DNA of 64,000 nt from Noviluteimonas gilva (GCF_009740395.1 NZ_WOXT01000003.1:186001-250000); one strand, 5' to 3'. Positions 48,339 to 57,454 are shown, counted from the stretch's first letter. Program-made: numbers and translations. Notes: generated from the letters alone by a model not told the origin.

Positions 48339-49561
48339 TGCGTCGCGTCGTCGTAACGGGCATGGGCATCGTGTCGCCGCTCGGCAACGATGCCGCCACG
48401 GTGTCGGCCTCCCTGCGTGCAGGCCGCAGCGGCCTGCGCGCGGCACCCGAACAGGCGAGCCATGGGCTGCGCAGCCAGGTGGCCGGCGTTTGCGAGATCG
48501 ATTTCGATGCGTTGATCGACCGCAAGCTCAAACGCTTCATGGGCGACGCGGCGGCGTATGCCTACGTGTCGATGAAGCAGGCGATCGCCGATGCCGGCTT
48601 GGACGAGGACATGGTGCACGACCTGCGCACCGGCCTGATCGCCGGTTCCGGCGGCGGTTCGCCGCATTGGCAGACCGAAACCAGCGACCTGCTGCGCGAA
48701 AAGGGCGTGCGTCGCATCGGCCCGTACATGGTGCCGCGCACGATGTGCTCGACGGTGTCGGCGAATCTCGCCACGGCCTTCGGCATCCGCGGCGTGAGCT
48801 ATTCGCTGTCCGCCGCGTGCGCAACGTCGGCGCACTGCATTGGCGCCGCGGCCGACCTGATCCGTCACGGCGCGCAGGACATCGTGTTCGCCGGCGGCGG
48901 CGAGGAACTGCACTGGGCGATGACCTCGCAGTTCGATGCGATGGGCGCGCTGTCGACCAAGTACAACGACACGCCCGAGCGCGCCTCGCGGCCGTACGAC
49001 ATCGATCGCGACGGCTTCGTCATCGGTTCGGGTGGCGGCATGCTGGTGCTGGAAGATTACGAACACGCGGTGAAGCGCGGCGCCCGCATCCACGCCGAAC
49101 TCGTGGGTTACGGCGTCACCTCCGACGGCGCCGACATGGTCGCGCCGAGCGGCGAAGGCGCGGCGCGCTGCATGAAGCAATCGCTGGCGGGCCTGGACGG
49201 GCAAGGCGTCGGTCCGGTCGACTACCTCAACACGCATGGCACCTCGACGCCCGCGGGCGACATCGTCGAACTCGAAGCGGTGCGTGCCGCATTCGGCAAC
49301 GCGCCGATCCCGCCGCTGTCCTCGACCAAGGCCCTGACGGGCCACTCGCTCGGCGCGGCCAGCGTCCACGAGGCGATCTACAGCCTGTTGATGCTGGAGG
49401 GCGGATTCATGGCCGCCTCGTCGAACATCGAGACGCTCGATCCGCGCGCGGAAAGCTTCCCCGTGCTGCGCGAAATGCGCGAGGCGAAGCTGCGATGCGT
49501 CATGTCGAACAGCTTCGGCTTCGGCGGGACGAACGCGACCCTGGTGTTCCGCGCGGTCTGA
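48338..49561 (+). CDS. fabB: Beta-ketoacyl-ACP synthase I
   Basis: FabB condenses malonyl-ACP with unsaturated acyl-ACP in elongation. The 407-residue protein has the catalytic cysteine in [15 protein letters not shown] and the two histidines in [13 protein letters not shown] and [10 protein letters not shown], giving the Cys-His-His triad. The C-terminal [14 protein letters not shown] loop is also present. It starts within the fabA stop codon. The length equals E. coli FabB (406). Confidence 0.97.
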   Translation: MRRVVVTGMGIVSPLGNDAATVSASLRAGRSGLRAAPEQASHGLRSQVAGVCEIDFDALIDRKLKRFMGDAAAYAYVSMKQAIADAGLDEDMVHDLRTGLIAGSGGGSPHWQTETSDLLREKGVRRIGPYMVPRTMCSTVSANLATAFGIRGVSYSLSAACATSAHCIGAAADLIRHGAQDIVFAGGGEELHWAMTSQFDAMGALSTKYNDTPERASRPYDIDRDGFVIGSGGGMLVLEDYEHAVKRGARIHAELVGYGVTSDGADMVAPSGEGAARCMKQSLAGLDGQGVGPVDYLNTHGTSTPAGDIVELEAVRAAFGNAPIPPLSSTKALTGHSLGAASVHEAIYSLLMLEGGFMAASSNIETLDPRAESFPVLREMREAKLRCVMSNSFGFGGTNATLVFRAV

Positions 49562-49604
49562 TCGCGTCGATCCGGACTTCGACTTCCCGGTGCGCACATT
49601 CGCG

Positions 49605-50171
49605 ATGAACGGTTCGAACCGCACCGAGAAGGACAAGATGCTCGCCGGCGAGATGTATCTCGCCAACGATCCGCAACTCGTTGCCGAGCGGTTGCTCGCG
49701 CGCGCGCGTTGCCAGGCCCTCAACACCCTGCCCGCGTCGGCGTCCGACGACGCGCGGCGCGCGGCGACCGATGCGATCTTCGGCGCGCCGGGTAACACGT
49801 ACGTCACGGCGCCGTTCTTCTGCGACTACGGCACCAACATCACGCTCGGCGCGAACGTCTACTTCAACTTCAACTGCGTGGTGCTCGATGTCGCGCCCGT
49901 CACCATCGGCGACAACGTCATGTTCGGTCCCGCGGTGCAGGTCTACACGGCCACGCACCCGCTGGATGCGGTGGAGCGACGCAGCGGCCGCGAGTTCGCC
50001 AAACCCATCGCGATCGGCGACGACGTCTGGATCGGCGGCGGCGCGATCCTTTGTCCGGGCGTGACGATCGGACCGCGCTCGGTCATCGGCGCCGGCAGCG
50101 TGGTGACGCGCGATCTGCCGGCCGACGTGTTCGCGGCCGGAAATCCGTGCCGGGTGATCCGATCGCTTTAG
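49605..50171 (+). CDS. Maltose/galactoside O-acetyltransferase family protein
   Basis: The 188-residue protein belongs to the left-handed beta-helix acetyltransferases. The N-terminal helix (TEKDKMLAGEMYLANDPQL in parts) is typical of the Maa/LacA/NodL group, followed by hexapeptide strands (ITLGANVYFNFNCV, VTIGDNVMFGPAV, IAIGDDVWIGGGAIL, VTIGPRSVIGAGSVV). The catalytic histidine is in ATHPLDA. It would acetylate a sugar hydroxyl with acetyl-CoA in the cytoplasm. The substrate cannot be told from sequence. The start is either ATG 49605 or GTG 49590. It lies 43 bases after fabB and converges on the GH47 gene. Confidence 0.87.
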   Translation: MNGSNRTEKDKMLAGEMYLANDPQLVAERLLARARCQALNTLPASASDDARRAATDAIFGAPGNTYVTAPFFCDYGTNITLGANVYFNFNCVVLDVAPVTIGDNVMFGPAVQVYTATHPLDAVERRSGREFAKPIAIGDDVWIGGGAILCPGVTIGPRSVIGAGSVVTRDLPADVFAAGNPCRVIRSL

Positions 50172-50180
50172 CGCAGTCGA

Positions 50181-51572
50181 CTACGGTGTCGGCACAACGC
50201 GCCGCAACGGATGCGCCTCGGTGTTGAGCACCACCTTTTCCAGGTCGATCGTCTCGGGCGGCGCGAACAACAGGTAGAAGTACTTGAAGGTTTCGGCCAG
50301 CACGAAGCTCTCCATGTCGTCGGCCTGCTTCATCGTCGTCACGTCTTCGATGGCCGCGTATCCCGCTTCGGTGCGGCAGTGGCGGACGAAGTCTTCGAAC
50401 AGTTTCTTGCCCATCACGCGGTACTGCGGATCGCCGGTGAGGCGGTACAGATACCAGGTGGATTCGACGATTTCCGGCCGCAAGGGATAGCCGGCCGACG
50501 TGATCTCGCGCTTGCGGTAGTCGTAGGCCTCGGGTTCGATGCCGTGCAGGTTCCACATAGCGAACGACGAATCTTGCAGGCGTCGTGCGCGATCGATATC
50601 GCCCGAATACGCGAGCAGGCCGGGATAGAACGCGTCGAGCGCGCCGTATTCGTGGCCCGTGCGCTTGCCGGTGTGCATGTCCACCTGACCGAACCAGAGC
50701 GCGCCGTCGACCTCCTCGGCGTTATAGCGATTGGCGGCGGCGACGCTCGGCGTCCACATCGCCAGGCATTCCTTGTCGTCGAACAGCTTCCAGCACTTCC
50801 ACAGATACTCGTAGTACGAATCGATGCGCGCACCGATGTGGCTGCTGGTGTTCGTCCATTTGCCGGTGACGACATCGAAGCGCTCGCCGACCAGGTCGAG
50901 TTTCGAGCGGCGCTTGTAGGTTTCGACCAGGGCGCGCTTGGCCTTCTCGTAGAACACCGGGTTGCCGGTGAGTTTGCTCAGCGTGCCGTACTCGAGCAGC
51001 AGCGTGCCGGCTTCGGCCGGATTGCTTTCGACGCCCTGCCCTTTGCCGGTGCGCAGGTTGACGTTCACGTACGGCAGGCCCGTCGGTGTGTCGAAGGCCG
51101 GCAGCAAGCGCGTGCCGAGATCTTCGGCCTGCTTGAGCAGGCGCTCGTCGCCGGTGAGCTGATAAGCGGAGAGCAAGCCGCCGAGCAGGCGGATTACGAC
51201 TTCGAAATGCTTGACGTCCAGGTCCTTGTCGAACGAGAGCTGCGTGGCGATCAACTCGCGCGCGCCCTTCGCTTCCTCGTCCAGGCCCATGAGCACCATC
51301 GTGTCGAGCGCATCGACCGGCGTCATCAACAGCGACTGCGCATACCAGTCCTGCGACGCCTTGCTCAGCGGCTTGAGGGCGTCGTGTCCCCACGCATGCG
51401 TTTTGTAACCGCCCCATGCGTGCAGGAATTCGGTCTTGACCTGCGCGGCCAGGCGCGCGGCTTCGGCATCGTCGACGGTCTGCGCGACGGCGGGCGCGGC
51501 AGGCTTCTCCGCGGCGATGCCGAGCATCGGGACCAACAGAAACGACAACAACAACGTACGCGATTTGAACAT
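50181..51572 (-). CDS. Secreted GH47 alpha-1,2-mannosidase
   Basis: The 463-residue product has a signal peptide (LLLSFLLVPMLGIAA). Its family features are AWGGYKTHAWGHDALKPLSK, VDALDTMVLMGL, LPYVNVNLRTGKG and NPAEAGTLLLEYGTLSKLTG, with TNTSSHIGARIDSYYEYLWK (in parts) in the middle. The C-terminal VVLNTEAHPLRR holds the threonine that binds calcium in GH47. The enzyme should trim alpha-1,2-linked mannose outside the cytoplasm, as eukaryotic class I mannosidases and some bacterial homologues do. It lies ten bases after the AGE gene and is the last gene of the lacI-PfkB-AGE-GH47 series. Confidence 0.92.
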   Translation of the reverse strand: MFKSRTLLLSFLLVPMLGIAAEKPAAPAVAQTVDDAEAARLAAQVKTEFLHAWGGYKTHAWGHDALKPLSKASQDWYAQSLLMTPVDALDTMVLMGLDEEAKGARELIATQLSFDKDLDVKHFEVVIRLLGGLLSAYQLTGDERLLKQAEDLGTRLLPAFDTPTGLPYVNVNLRTGKGQGVESNPAEAGTLLLEYGTLSKLTGNPVFYEKAKRALVETYKRRSKLDLVGERFDVVTGKWTNTSSHIGARIDSYYEYLWKCWKLFDDKECLAMWTPSVAAANRYNAEEVDGALWFGQVDMHTGKRTGHEYGALDAFYPGLLAYSGDIDRARRLQDSSFAMWNLHGIEPEAYDYRKREITSAGYPLRPEIVESTWYLYRLTGDPQYRVMGKKLFEDFVRHCRTEAGYAAIEDVTTMKQADDMESFVLAETFKYFYLLFAPPETIDLEKVVLNTEAHPLRRVVPTP

Positions 51573-51582
51573 GTGGGTCGCC

Positions 51583-52791
51583 TCAGGTCGGACGATGGCG
51601 CAACAGGTGCAGCACGTCGTGGCATGCACCCATGGTGTGGTAATCGGTCTTGCCGGCGGGGCTCTTCTCGTCGCTGTACTTGCGGTTGCGGCGATCCAGG
51701 ATGCGATACCACGCACCGCGTTCGTGGTCGACGAAGTGCTGCCATGCGTACGCCCACAAACGGTCGTACCAATCCCAGGCGCCCAGTCGTGCGGCTGCCG
51801 CGATGGATTCGGCCTGCACCCAGAAATACTTGTCGTCGTCGCAGACGCTGCCATCCGGTGCGAATCCGTAGCACAGGCCGCCGAATTCCGGATCCCACGC
51901 ACGCAGCATCGCGGTGTCGAACAGATGCCGCGCCGTGGGAAGCGGCCACGCGGCGGGCGTGCCGCGCGCGCGCAAGTGTCCATCGAGGATGACCAGCAGC
52001 TTCGCCCACTCGGTCTGATGACCGGGTTGGAAGCCCCACGGACGGAACAGGTGTTTGGGATCGTCGCGGTGGTATTCCCAATCCACGTTCCAGTCGCGGT
52101 CGTAGTGCTCCCACACCAGGCCGTCGGCTTTTGCGGCCTGGCGTCGCGTCATGTGATCGGCGAGCGTGGCCGCGCGATCGAGATAGCGCGCCTCGCCGCT
52201 CGCCTCGTACGCGGCCAGCATCGCTTCGCACATGTGCATGTTGGCGTTCTGGCCGCGGTAGTCGCTGAAATGCCACTCGGCATCGGCTTCGTCGCGATAC
52301 AAGCCGGCATCGGCTTCCCAGAAGCGCGATTCGAGCAGCGCCCAGGTTTCGTCCATCCAGCCGGCGGCTTGCGCGATGCCCGCCTTGCGCGCGGTCGAAT
52401 AAGCCAACAGCACGAACGCGACGCCGTAGCAGTGGTTGGTTGCATCTTCGACTCGGCCGTCGCGCAGCGTCCACGCATAACCACCCGTGGACGGATTGCG
52501 ATGCACATCGCGCAAGTACGCCAGGCCGTGCCGGACGGCATCGAGATACTGCGCTCGCAACGCCGTGACTTCGCCGAACTCCATTGCAGCCATCGCGTAG
52601 TTGAAAACAAATCGCGTGCTGCTGACCAGGTGCCGATGGCTGCGGTCGTACACCGTGCCATCGTCCTTGAAGTAATGGAAAAACCCGCCCGCCGGATCGA
52701 TGCAGCGTGGGTGGTAGAACGCCATCGTGCGCGCGATGTGCGCGCGCAGGAATTCGGGCGAACGGAAATCGGGTTGGTCAGGCGTCGTCAT
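51583..52791 (-). CDS. AGE-family sugar isomerase, probable D-mannose isomerase
   Basis: The 402-residue protein belongs to the N-acylglucosamine 2-epimerase superfamily, an (alpha/alpha)6 barrel. The key residues lie in HLVSSTRFVFNYA (arginine), DATNHCYGVAFVLLAY, FQPGHQTEWAKLL (histidine and glutamate) and MGACHDVLHLLR. These fit the mannose/glucose isomerases of Pseudomonas and Xanthomonas better than true epimerases, and no ATP site is visible. Converting mannose to fructose would supply the adjacent fructokinase. The gene overlaps the fructokinase 3' end. ATG 52791 is chosen (another at 52803 would add four residues). Confidence 0.85.
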   Translation of the reverse strand: MTTPDQPDFRSPEFLRAHIARTMAFYHPRCIDPAGGFFHYFKDDGTVYDRSHRHLVSSTRFVFNYAMAAMEFGEVTALRAQYLDAVRHGLAYLRDVHRNPSTGGYAWTLRDGRVEDATNHCYGVAFVLLAYSTARKAGIAQAAGWMDETWALLESRFWEADAGLYRDEADAEWHFSDYRGQNANMHMCEAMLAAYEASGEARYLDRAATLADHMTRRQAAKADGLVWEHYDRDWNVDWEYHRDDPKHLFRPWGFQPGHQTEWAKLLVILDGHLRARGTPAAWPLPTARHLFDTAMLRAWDPEFGGLCYGFAPDGSVCDDDKYFWVQAESIAAAARLGAWDWYDRLWAYAWQHFVDHERGAWYRILDRRNRKYSDEKSPAGKTDYHTMGACHDVLHLLRHRPT

Positions 52792-53767
52792 TCTGGCTTC
52801 CAAGCAATGCGGAGACTTGCGAATGGTTCGGCATCGCCGCGAACGCGCCCTGGCGCGTCACCGCCAATGCGCCGACCGCCGCTCCGAATCGCAGCGCATC
52901 GGCGATGGCCGTGGCATCGGAGGCGAATTGCGGGAACCGCGCGCCATCGACACCGAGTTCCGCGAGACGGAACAACACGCCGCCGACGAACGCATCGCCT
53001 GCCGCGGTCGTGTCCACCGCCTGCACGCGCAAGGCCCCCACTTCGCCGCTGGAGGCGCGCGTGTGCCACTGCAAGGGGTCCGCGCCATCGGTGATGACCA
53101 CCAGGCGCGCGTGGCCTTCGAGGATGCGTTGTACGACCGCGGCTTCGCCGCCGGGTAACGCTTGCGCGAGGTACTCCAGTTCATTGCGCGCGAGCTTCAC
53201 CAGGTCCGCTTCTCTCAAGGCGTTCCACAGGCGCGGCCGCGGATCCGTTTTCTCCGGCCACAATGCCGGGCGCAGGTTGAGATCCAGGCTCACCACCGCG
53301 CCTGCCGCACGTGCGCGTGCCATGCCTTGCAACGTGGCTTGTGCGATGTCGGCTTCGGTCAGGCTGTTGGAACACACATGGAAGACGGACGTCTGCGCGA
53401 ACGACGCTTCATGGAAATGCGCGTCGCGAAACAACAGATCCGCCGCGGGCGGTCGATAGAAGTTGAAGTGGCGCTCGCCGTCCGCATCCAGTTGCACGAA
53501 GGCCAGCGCGGTGCGCGCTGCATCGGTGCGCACGATGCCGGTCGTGTCCACGCCGGCATTGCGAAGACTGTCCAGCAGGAAGTCGCCGAACATGTCGACG
53601 CCGAGCATCCCGACGAATTGCGCTTGTCCGCCGAGACGCGCGACCGCGACCGCGACGTTGGCCGGCGCACCGCCGGCGAACTGCAGGAAGGCGCGCGGCG
53701 CATCGGGCGTGGCGGCGGGCTGCGCCAGGAAGTCGATCAGCGCTTCGCCGAAGCAGACGACTTTCAT
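52778..53767 (-). CDS. PfkB-family fructokinase
   Basis: The 329-residue sugar kinase has the ribokinase fold. The N-terminal signature is FAGGAPANVAVAVARLGG. The C-terminal signature with the catalytic aspartate is DTTAAGDAFVGG, at about residue 256. The VVCFGEALIDF start is typical of fructokinases (ScrK/CscK type). It should convert fructose to fructose 6-phosphate in the cytoplasm. Its ATG overlaps the lacI stop (ATGA) and its 3' end overlaps the AGE gene by 14 bases, so lacI, this gene and AGE are translationally coupled. Confidence 0.9.
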   Translation of the reverse strand: MKVVCFGEALIDFLAQPAATPDAPRAFLQFAGGAPANVAVAVARLGGQAQFVGMLGVDMFGDFLLDSLRNAGVDTTGIVRTDAARTALAFVQLDADGERHFNFYRPPAADLLFRDAHFHEASFAQTSVFHVCSNSLTEADIAQATLQGMARARAAGAVVSLDLNLRPALWPEKTDPRPRLWNALREADLVKLARNELEYLAQALPGGEAAVVQRILEGHARLVVITDGADPLQWHTRASSGEVGALRVQAVDTTAAGDAFVGGVLFRLAELGVDGARFPQFASDATAIADALRFGAAVGALAVTRQGAFAAMPNHSQVSALLGSQNDDA

Positions 53768-54801
53768 GCGTGATCCGCCTTCGGCACATGCGCGCCACCG
53801 CTGCTGCCCCGCACGACAAGCGTCACGGGCGCCACGAGGTTGCAGGGCGCTTCGTCCGGCGATTGCACGCGCTGCAGCAGCAATTGCGCGGCTTGTCGAC
53901 CGCGCTCGCGCGGGTCGACGGACAACGTGGTCAGGGGTGGCGTGGAGAGCGCGGCTTCGGGAATGTCGTCGAACCCGGTGATCGCGAAGTCCGTGCCCGG
54001 GCGCGTGCCGCGCGCCTGCAGGCCGAGCATCAACCCGAGGGCGACGTTGTCGTTGTAGCAAACGGCGGCGGTGAGCAACGGGTCGCGTTCGAACAGCGCG
54101 CCGGTTTCATGCGCGGCGGCCACGCGCGTCGGTGCGCATTCGACGAGCCAGTTCGCATCGGGTCTGATGCCGGCCGCCGACATGGCGTCGATGTAACCCT
54201 GGCGGCGTTGCCGGCACGAGCTGGAATCTCCATGTCCGCCGAAGAAGGCGATGCGTCGATGGCCGAGCGACAACAGGTGTTCGGTGGCCAGGCGCGCGCC
54301 GCGTTCGTTCTCCAGCGCGAGGAAATCCCAGTCGCCGCCCGCGAGCGCGCGATTGAAGACCAGGAGCGGCGTGATGCCGACCACGCGTCGCACCGCTTCG
54401 CCGTCGCTGTGTTCGGCCGGCGAGAGGATGATCCCGGCCGGCCCGTGTTCGAGCAGCGAATCGAGCACGGCCTGCTGTCGCTCCGGCGACTCATTCGTGC
54501 TGCCGAGCAGCGTCACGTAGCCTTCGGCGCCCAGCGCTTCGTCCACGCCCGCGGCGAACTCGGCGAAGAACGGGTTCGACAGGTCGTTGATGACCAACGC
54601 CACGCTGGAGGACGTGCGCCGCCGCAAATTCGCCGCGGCGCGGTTGTAGACGTAATGCTGCCGCTTGAGTTCGGCCTCCACGCGCGCACGCGTATCGACA
54701 TTGACCAGCGGACTGCGGCGCAGCACCAGCGACACGGTGGCGCGCGAGACATCGCAGGCGCGGGCGATGTCGTTGACGGTGACGGGCTTCTGGCGGGTCA
54801 T
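53764..54801 (-). CDS. LacI-family transcriptional regulator of mannoside use
   Basis: The 345-residue repressor has the N-terminal LacI helix-turn-helix and hinge (VTVNDIARACDVSRATVSLVL in parts, YNRAAANLRRR). A periplasmic-binding-like domain follows (VALVINDLSNPFFAEF, ALENERGARLATEHLLSLGHRRIAFFGG in parts, AITGFDDIPEAA). It leads the operon lacI-PfkB-AGE-GH47 and diverges from GH92. Two LacI-type palindromes in the divergent gap are likely to be its operators, so it should sense mannose or a derivative. Its ATG overlaps the stop of a truncated GH92 remnant. Confidence 0.93.
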   Translation of the reverse strand: MTRQKPVTVNDIARACDVSRATVSLVLRRSPLVNVDTRARVEAELKRQHYVYNRAAANLRRRTSSSVALVINDLSNPFFAEFAAGVDEALGAEGYVTLLGSTNESPERQQAVLDSLLEHGPAGIILSPAEHSDGEAVRRVVGITPLLVFNRALAGGDWDFLALENERGARLATEHLLSLGHRRIAFFGGHGDSSSCRQRRQGYIDAMSAAGIRPDANWLVECAPTRVAAAHETGALFERDPLLTAAVCYNDNVALGLMLGLQARGTRPGTDFAITGFDDIPEAALSTPPLTTLSVDPRERGRQAAQLLLQRVQSPDEAPCNLVAPVTLVVRGSSGGAHVPKADHA

Positions 54802-54956
54802 TGCAATGGCTCAAAGGTGTTGCCCTCGTCCTTCGTCCCGATGAAGGTGTTGACGGTCGCTTCGACGCTCGGGTCTTCCGACGCGCGACGCTCCGACGCC
54901 GGCGTAGCCGCCGAGAGCGCAAGCAACACCACCGCGGCGGCAACTCGCAGGCGCAT
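54798..54956 (-). pseudogene. 52-codon N-terminal remnant of a second GH92 alpha-mannosidase
   Basis: An open frame runs from ATG 54956 to a TGA inside the lacI start codon. It encodes a signal peptide (MRLRVAAAVVLLALSAATPA) followed by VNTFIGTKDEGNTF. That segment is the N-terminal hallmark of GH92 enzymes; the intact neighbour reads VDPFIGTGGEGHTF. The frame then breaks off into four residues (EPLQ) and stops, where GH92 proteins continue with a PGA segment. A GGGGAAGGG box precedes the ATG. A deletion that joined the start of a GH92 gene to lacI explains this best. It could still be translated as a leader for lacI. Confidence 0.75.
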
Positions 54957-54974
54957 CCCTTCCCCGAAAATCGA

Positions 54975-54988
54975 TTAGACCGATCTAA
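54975..54988. promoter_or_regulatory. LacI-type operator half of a pair, upstream of the lacI transcript
   Basis: TTAGA (54975-54979), CCGA, TCTAA (54984-54988) is a palindrome with a central CGATC. It shares the pattern TTrGAmCGATCyAAA with the site at 55063-55080. It lies 19 bases before the GH92 remnant and would control the lacI transcript. Confidence 0.6.
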
Positions 54989-55062
54989 ACACACCACAGT
55001 CGGCGCAAAAGCGCATGTCGCGGTGCAGCATGCCCTTCCCGGGAACAATGCTAATTTCCGCG

Positions 55063-55080
55063 CTTTGGAACGATCCAAAG
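55063..55080. promoter_or_regulatory. LacI-type operator upstream of GH92
   Basis: CTTTGGA (55063-55069), ACGA, TCCAAAG (55074-55080) is a perfect 7-bp inverted repeat, 11 bases before the GH92 ATG. It is related to the palindrome at 54975-54988, 88 bases away. Binding of a LacI dimer here would block the GH92 message. Confidence 0.65.
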
Positions 55081-55091
55081 CGAACCCAGAC

Positions 55092-57440
55092 ATGACGAAC
55101 AAGGTGAAAGCCGCGGGCCTGTTGCTGGTGGTCGCGGCCTGCAGCGCCATTCCAAGCAAAGCCCTGGCCGCAACCGCCGCTCGCGGCACTGAAGCCTGGG
55201 CGGCCGTCGATCCCTTCATCGGCACGGGCGGCGAAGGCCACACCTTCCCCGGCGCCGTCGTGCCCTTCGGCATGATCCAGCTCAGCCCGGATACGCAGAT
55301 CAAGCCGCGCAAGGAGGCCTACGGCTGGGCCGCCGGCTACCGTCATGACGACAGCACCATCGTCGGCTTCTCGCACACGCATTTCTCCGGCACGGGGCAT
55401 TCGGACCTGGGCGACGTGCTGGTGATGCCGATCTCCGGCGAGGTCAAGCTCGAACGCGGCGACATCGACAAGCCCGGAAGCGGATACACCTCGCGCTTCT
55501 CGCACGAGGGGGAAGTCGCGCAGCCGGGCTACTACGCGGTCACCCTGTCGGACTACGACATCCGCGCCGAACTCACCGCCAGCGCACGCGTGGGCGTGCA
55601 TCGCTACACGTTCGCGAAGGGCAAGCCCGCGCACGTGTTGGTCGATCTGCGCACGAGCATGTACGACTATCCGGGCAAGGTGTTGTGGTCGCGCTTGCGC
55701 CTGCACGCCGATGGCACGCTCACCGGCTTTCGCGAAACGCGCGGCTGGGCACCGGGCCGCCAGGTGTACTTCGCGATGCGTTTCTCCAAGCCGATCACCG
55801 GCCATCAATTCCACGACACCGAGCGCGACGTGCCCTACAAAGGCTTCCCGCCGCCTGGCAAGGACGATCCGCACCAACGCGCGCAAATCGAAGGTCGCCA
55901 GTTGGTCGGTGCGCTCGACTTCGCCGACGCGCCCGGACAGCCGCTGGTCGTGAAGGTCGCGATCTCGCCCGTCGGCGAAGACAGCGCCATCGCCAACCTC
56001 GACGCGGAGATGGCCGACTTCGATTTCGATCGCGTGCGCGCCGATGCGAAGGCGCAATGGGCGCAGGCGCTCGGCGCGATCGACGTCGACGCACCCGCGC
56101 CGATGCGGACCAGCTTCTACACCGCGCTGTACCACGCCTTCATGGGCCCGAGCCTGTTCATGGACAGCGACGGCCGTTATCGCGGTCCCGACAACGCCGT
56201 GCACCAGGCGAAGGGATTCACGAACTACTCGACGTTCTCGCTCTGGGACACGTATCGCGCGTTGCATCCGCTGCTCACGCTGGTGCAACCGGAACAACGC
56301 AACAACGACTTCATCCAATCATTGCTCGCCGCGCAGGGCGCGAGCCCCTACGGCGTGCTCCCGATCTGGGCGTTCCACGGCCAGGAAACGTGGTGCATGA
56401 TCGGCTACCACGCCGTGCCCGTGATCGCCGACGCCTACATGAAGGGCATCCGCGGTTACGACACCGATGCAGCGCTGAAGGCGATGGTGGCCAGCGCCAG
56501 CTACGGCCCGTACGACGGGCTCGCGCAGTACATGGAACTCGGCTACGTCCCGATCGACGAGGAAGACGAGGCCGCCTCGAAGACCCTCGAATACGCCTTC
56601 GACGACTGGGCCATCGCGCGCGTGGCCGAAGCGATGGGTCGCAAGGACATCGCAGCGCAGTTCCAGAAACGCGCGGCGAACTGGCGCCACGCCTTCGATC
56701 CCGCCACCGGCTTCATGCGCGCGCGCAAGCGCGACGGCAGCTTCCGCGAACCCTTCGATCCGACCGCCAGCGGGTATGGCTCCGACTACACCGAAGGCAA
56801 CGCGTGGCAATACTCCTGGTACGTGCCGCATGACGTGGCGGGGCTCGCGCAGGCGCACGGCGGCGCGGACAAGCTGCTCGCGAAACTCGACGCGGTGTTC
56901 GACGCGAAGGTCGATCCGAAGACCTTCGAGCACATGGAAGACATCACCGGCCTGATCGGCTGGTATGCGCACGGCAACGAACCCAGCCACCACGTCGCCT
57001 ACCTCTACGCCGCGGCCGGCGAGCCCTGGCGCACGCAGCAGCGGCTTGGCCCGATCATGGCGAGCCAGTACTCCCCGCGCCCCGATGGCCTGTCCGGGAA
57101 CGACGACCTCGGCCAGATGTCGGCGTGGTTCGTGTTCACGGCGCTGGGGTTCTATCCCATCGCGCCGGGCAGCAACGAATACATCATCGGCCGTCCCTTC
57201 CTGCCGCGCGCGACGCTCAACCTGCCCAACGGCAAGCGATTCACCGTCGTGGCCGACGGGCTGGACGACGCGCACTCCTATATCGGCAGCGCAACGCTCA
57301 ACGGAAAACCGCTGGATCGCGCCTTCCTCCGCCACGAGGACATCGTGGCCGGCGGCGAATTGCACTTCACGATGCAGGCGCAACCCAACCGGGCCTGGCC
57401 CGGGAAGGATGCAGCGCAGCCCTACTCGATGTCGCACTGA
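55092..57440 (+). CDS. Secreted GH92 alpha-mannosidase
   Basis: The 782-residue enzyme hydrolyses alpha-mannosides with inversion, using calcium. Its start is typical: VDPFIGTGGEGHTFPGAVVPFG (in parts), SHTHFSGTGHSDLGD, then FSLWDTYRALHPLL, and the C-terminal GLSGNDDLGQMSAWFVF and ALGFYPIAPGSNEY. The N-terminus is hydrophobic. It may be a lipoprotein signal (VAAC) or a type I signal cleaved after SKALA, so the enzyme is periplasmic or surface-bound. It is transcribed away from lacI, with a LacI-type palindrome 11 bases before the ATG and a clear terminator after it. It should work with the GH47 enzyme on alpha-1,2-mannose. Confidence 0.95.
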   Translation: MTNKVKAAGLLLVVAACSAIPSKALAATAARGTEAWAAVDPFIGTGGEGHTFPGAVVPFGMIQLSPDTQIKPRKEAYGWAAGYRHDDSTIVGFSHTHFSGTGHSDLGDVLVMPISGEVKLERGDIDKPGSGYTSRFSHEGEVAQPGYYAVTLSDYDIRAELTASARVGVHRYTFAKGKPAHVLVDLRTSMYDYPGKVLWSRLRLHADGTLTGFRETRGWAPGRQVYFAMRFSKPITGHQFHDTERDVPYKGFPPPGKDDPHQRAQIEGRQLVGALDFADAPGQPLVVKVAISPVGEDSAIANLDAEMADFDFDRVRADAKAQWAQALGAIDVDAPAPMRTSFYTALYHAFMGPSLFMDSDGRYRGPDNAVHQAKGFTNYSTFSLWDTYRALHPLLTLVQPEQRNNDFIQSLLAAQGASPYGVLPIWAFHGQETWCMIGYHAVPVIADAYMKGIRGYDTDAALKAMVASASYGPYDGLAQYMELGYVPIDEEDEAASKTLEYAFDDWAIARVAEAMGRKDIAAQFQKRAANWRHAFDPATGFMRARKRDGSFREPFDPTASGYGSDYTEGNAWQYSWYVPHDVAGLAQAHGGADKLLAKLDAVFDAKVDPKTFEHMEDITGLIGWYAHGNEPSHHVAYLYAAAGEPWRTQQRLGPIMASQYSPRPDGLSGNDDLGQMSAWFVFTALGFYPIAPGSNEYIIGRPFLPRATLNLPNGKRFTVVADGLDDAHSYIGSATLNGKPLDRAFLRHEDIVAGGELHFTMQAQPNRAWPGKDAAQPYSMSH

Positions 57441-57454
57441 CGTGCGATGCGCAT

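Noticed and set aside
54801-55091. An N-terminal extension of GH92 starting near 54801
   Set aside because: The in-frame upstream sequence crosses the operators and the antisense remnant and lacks family similarity; the signal peptide begins at 55092.
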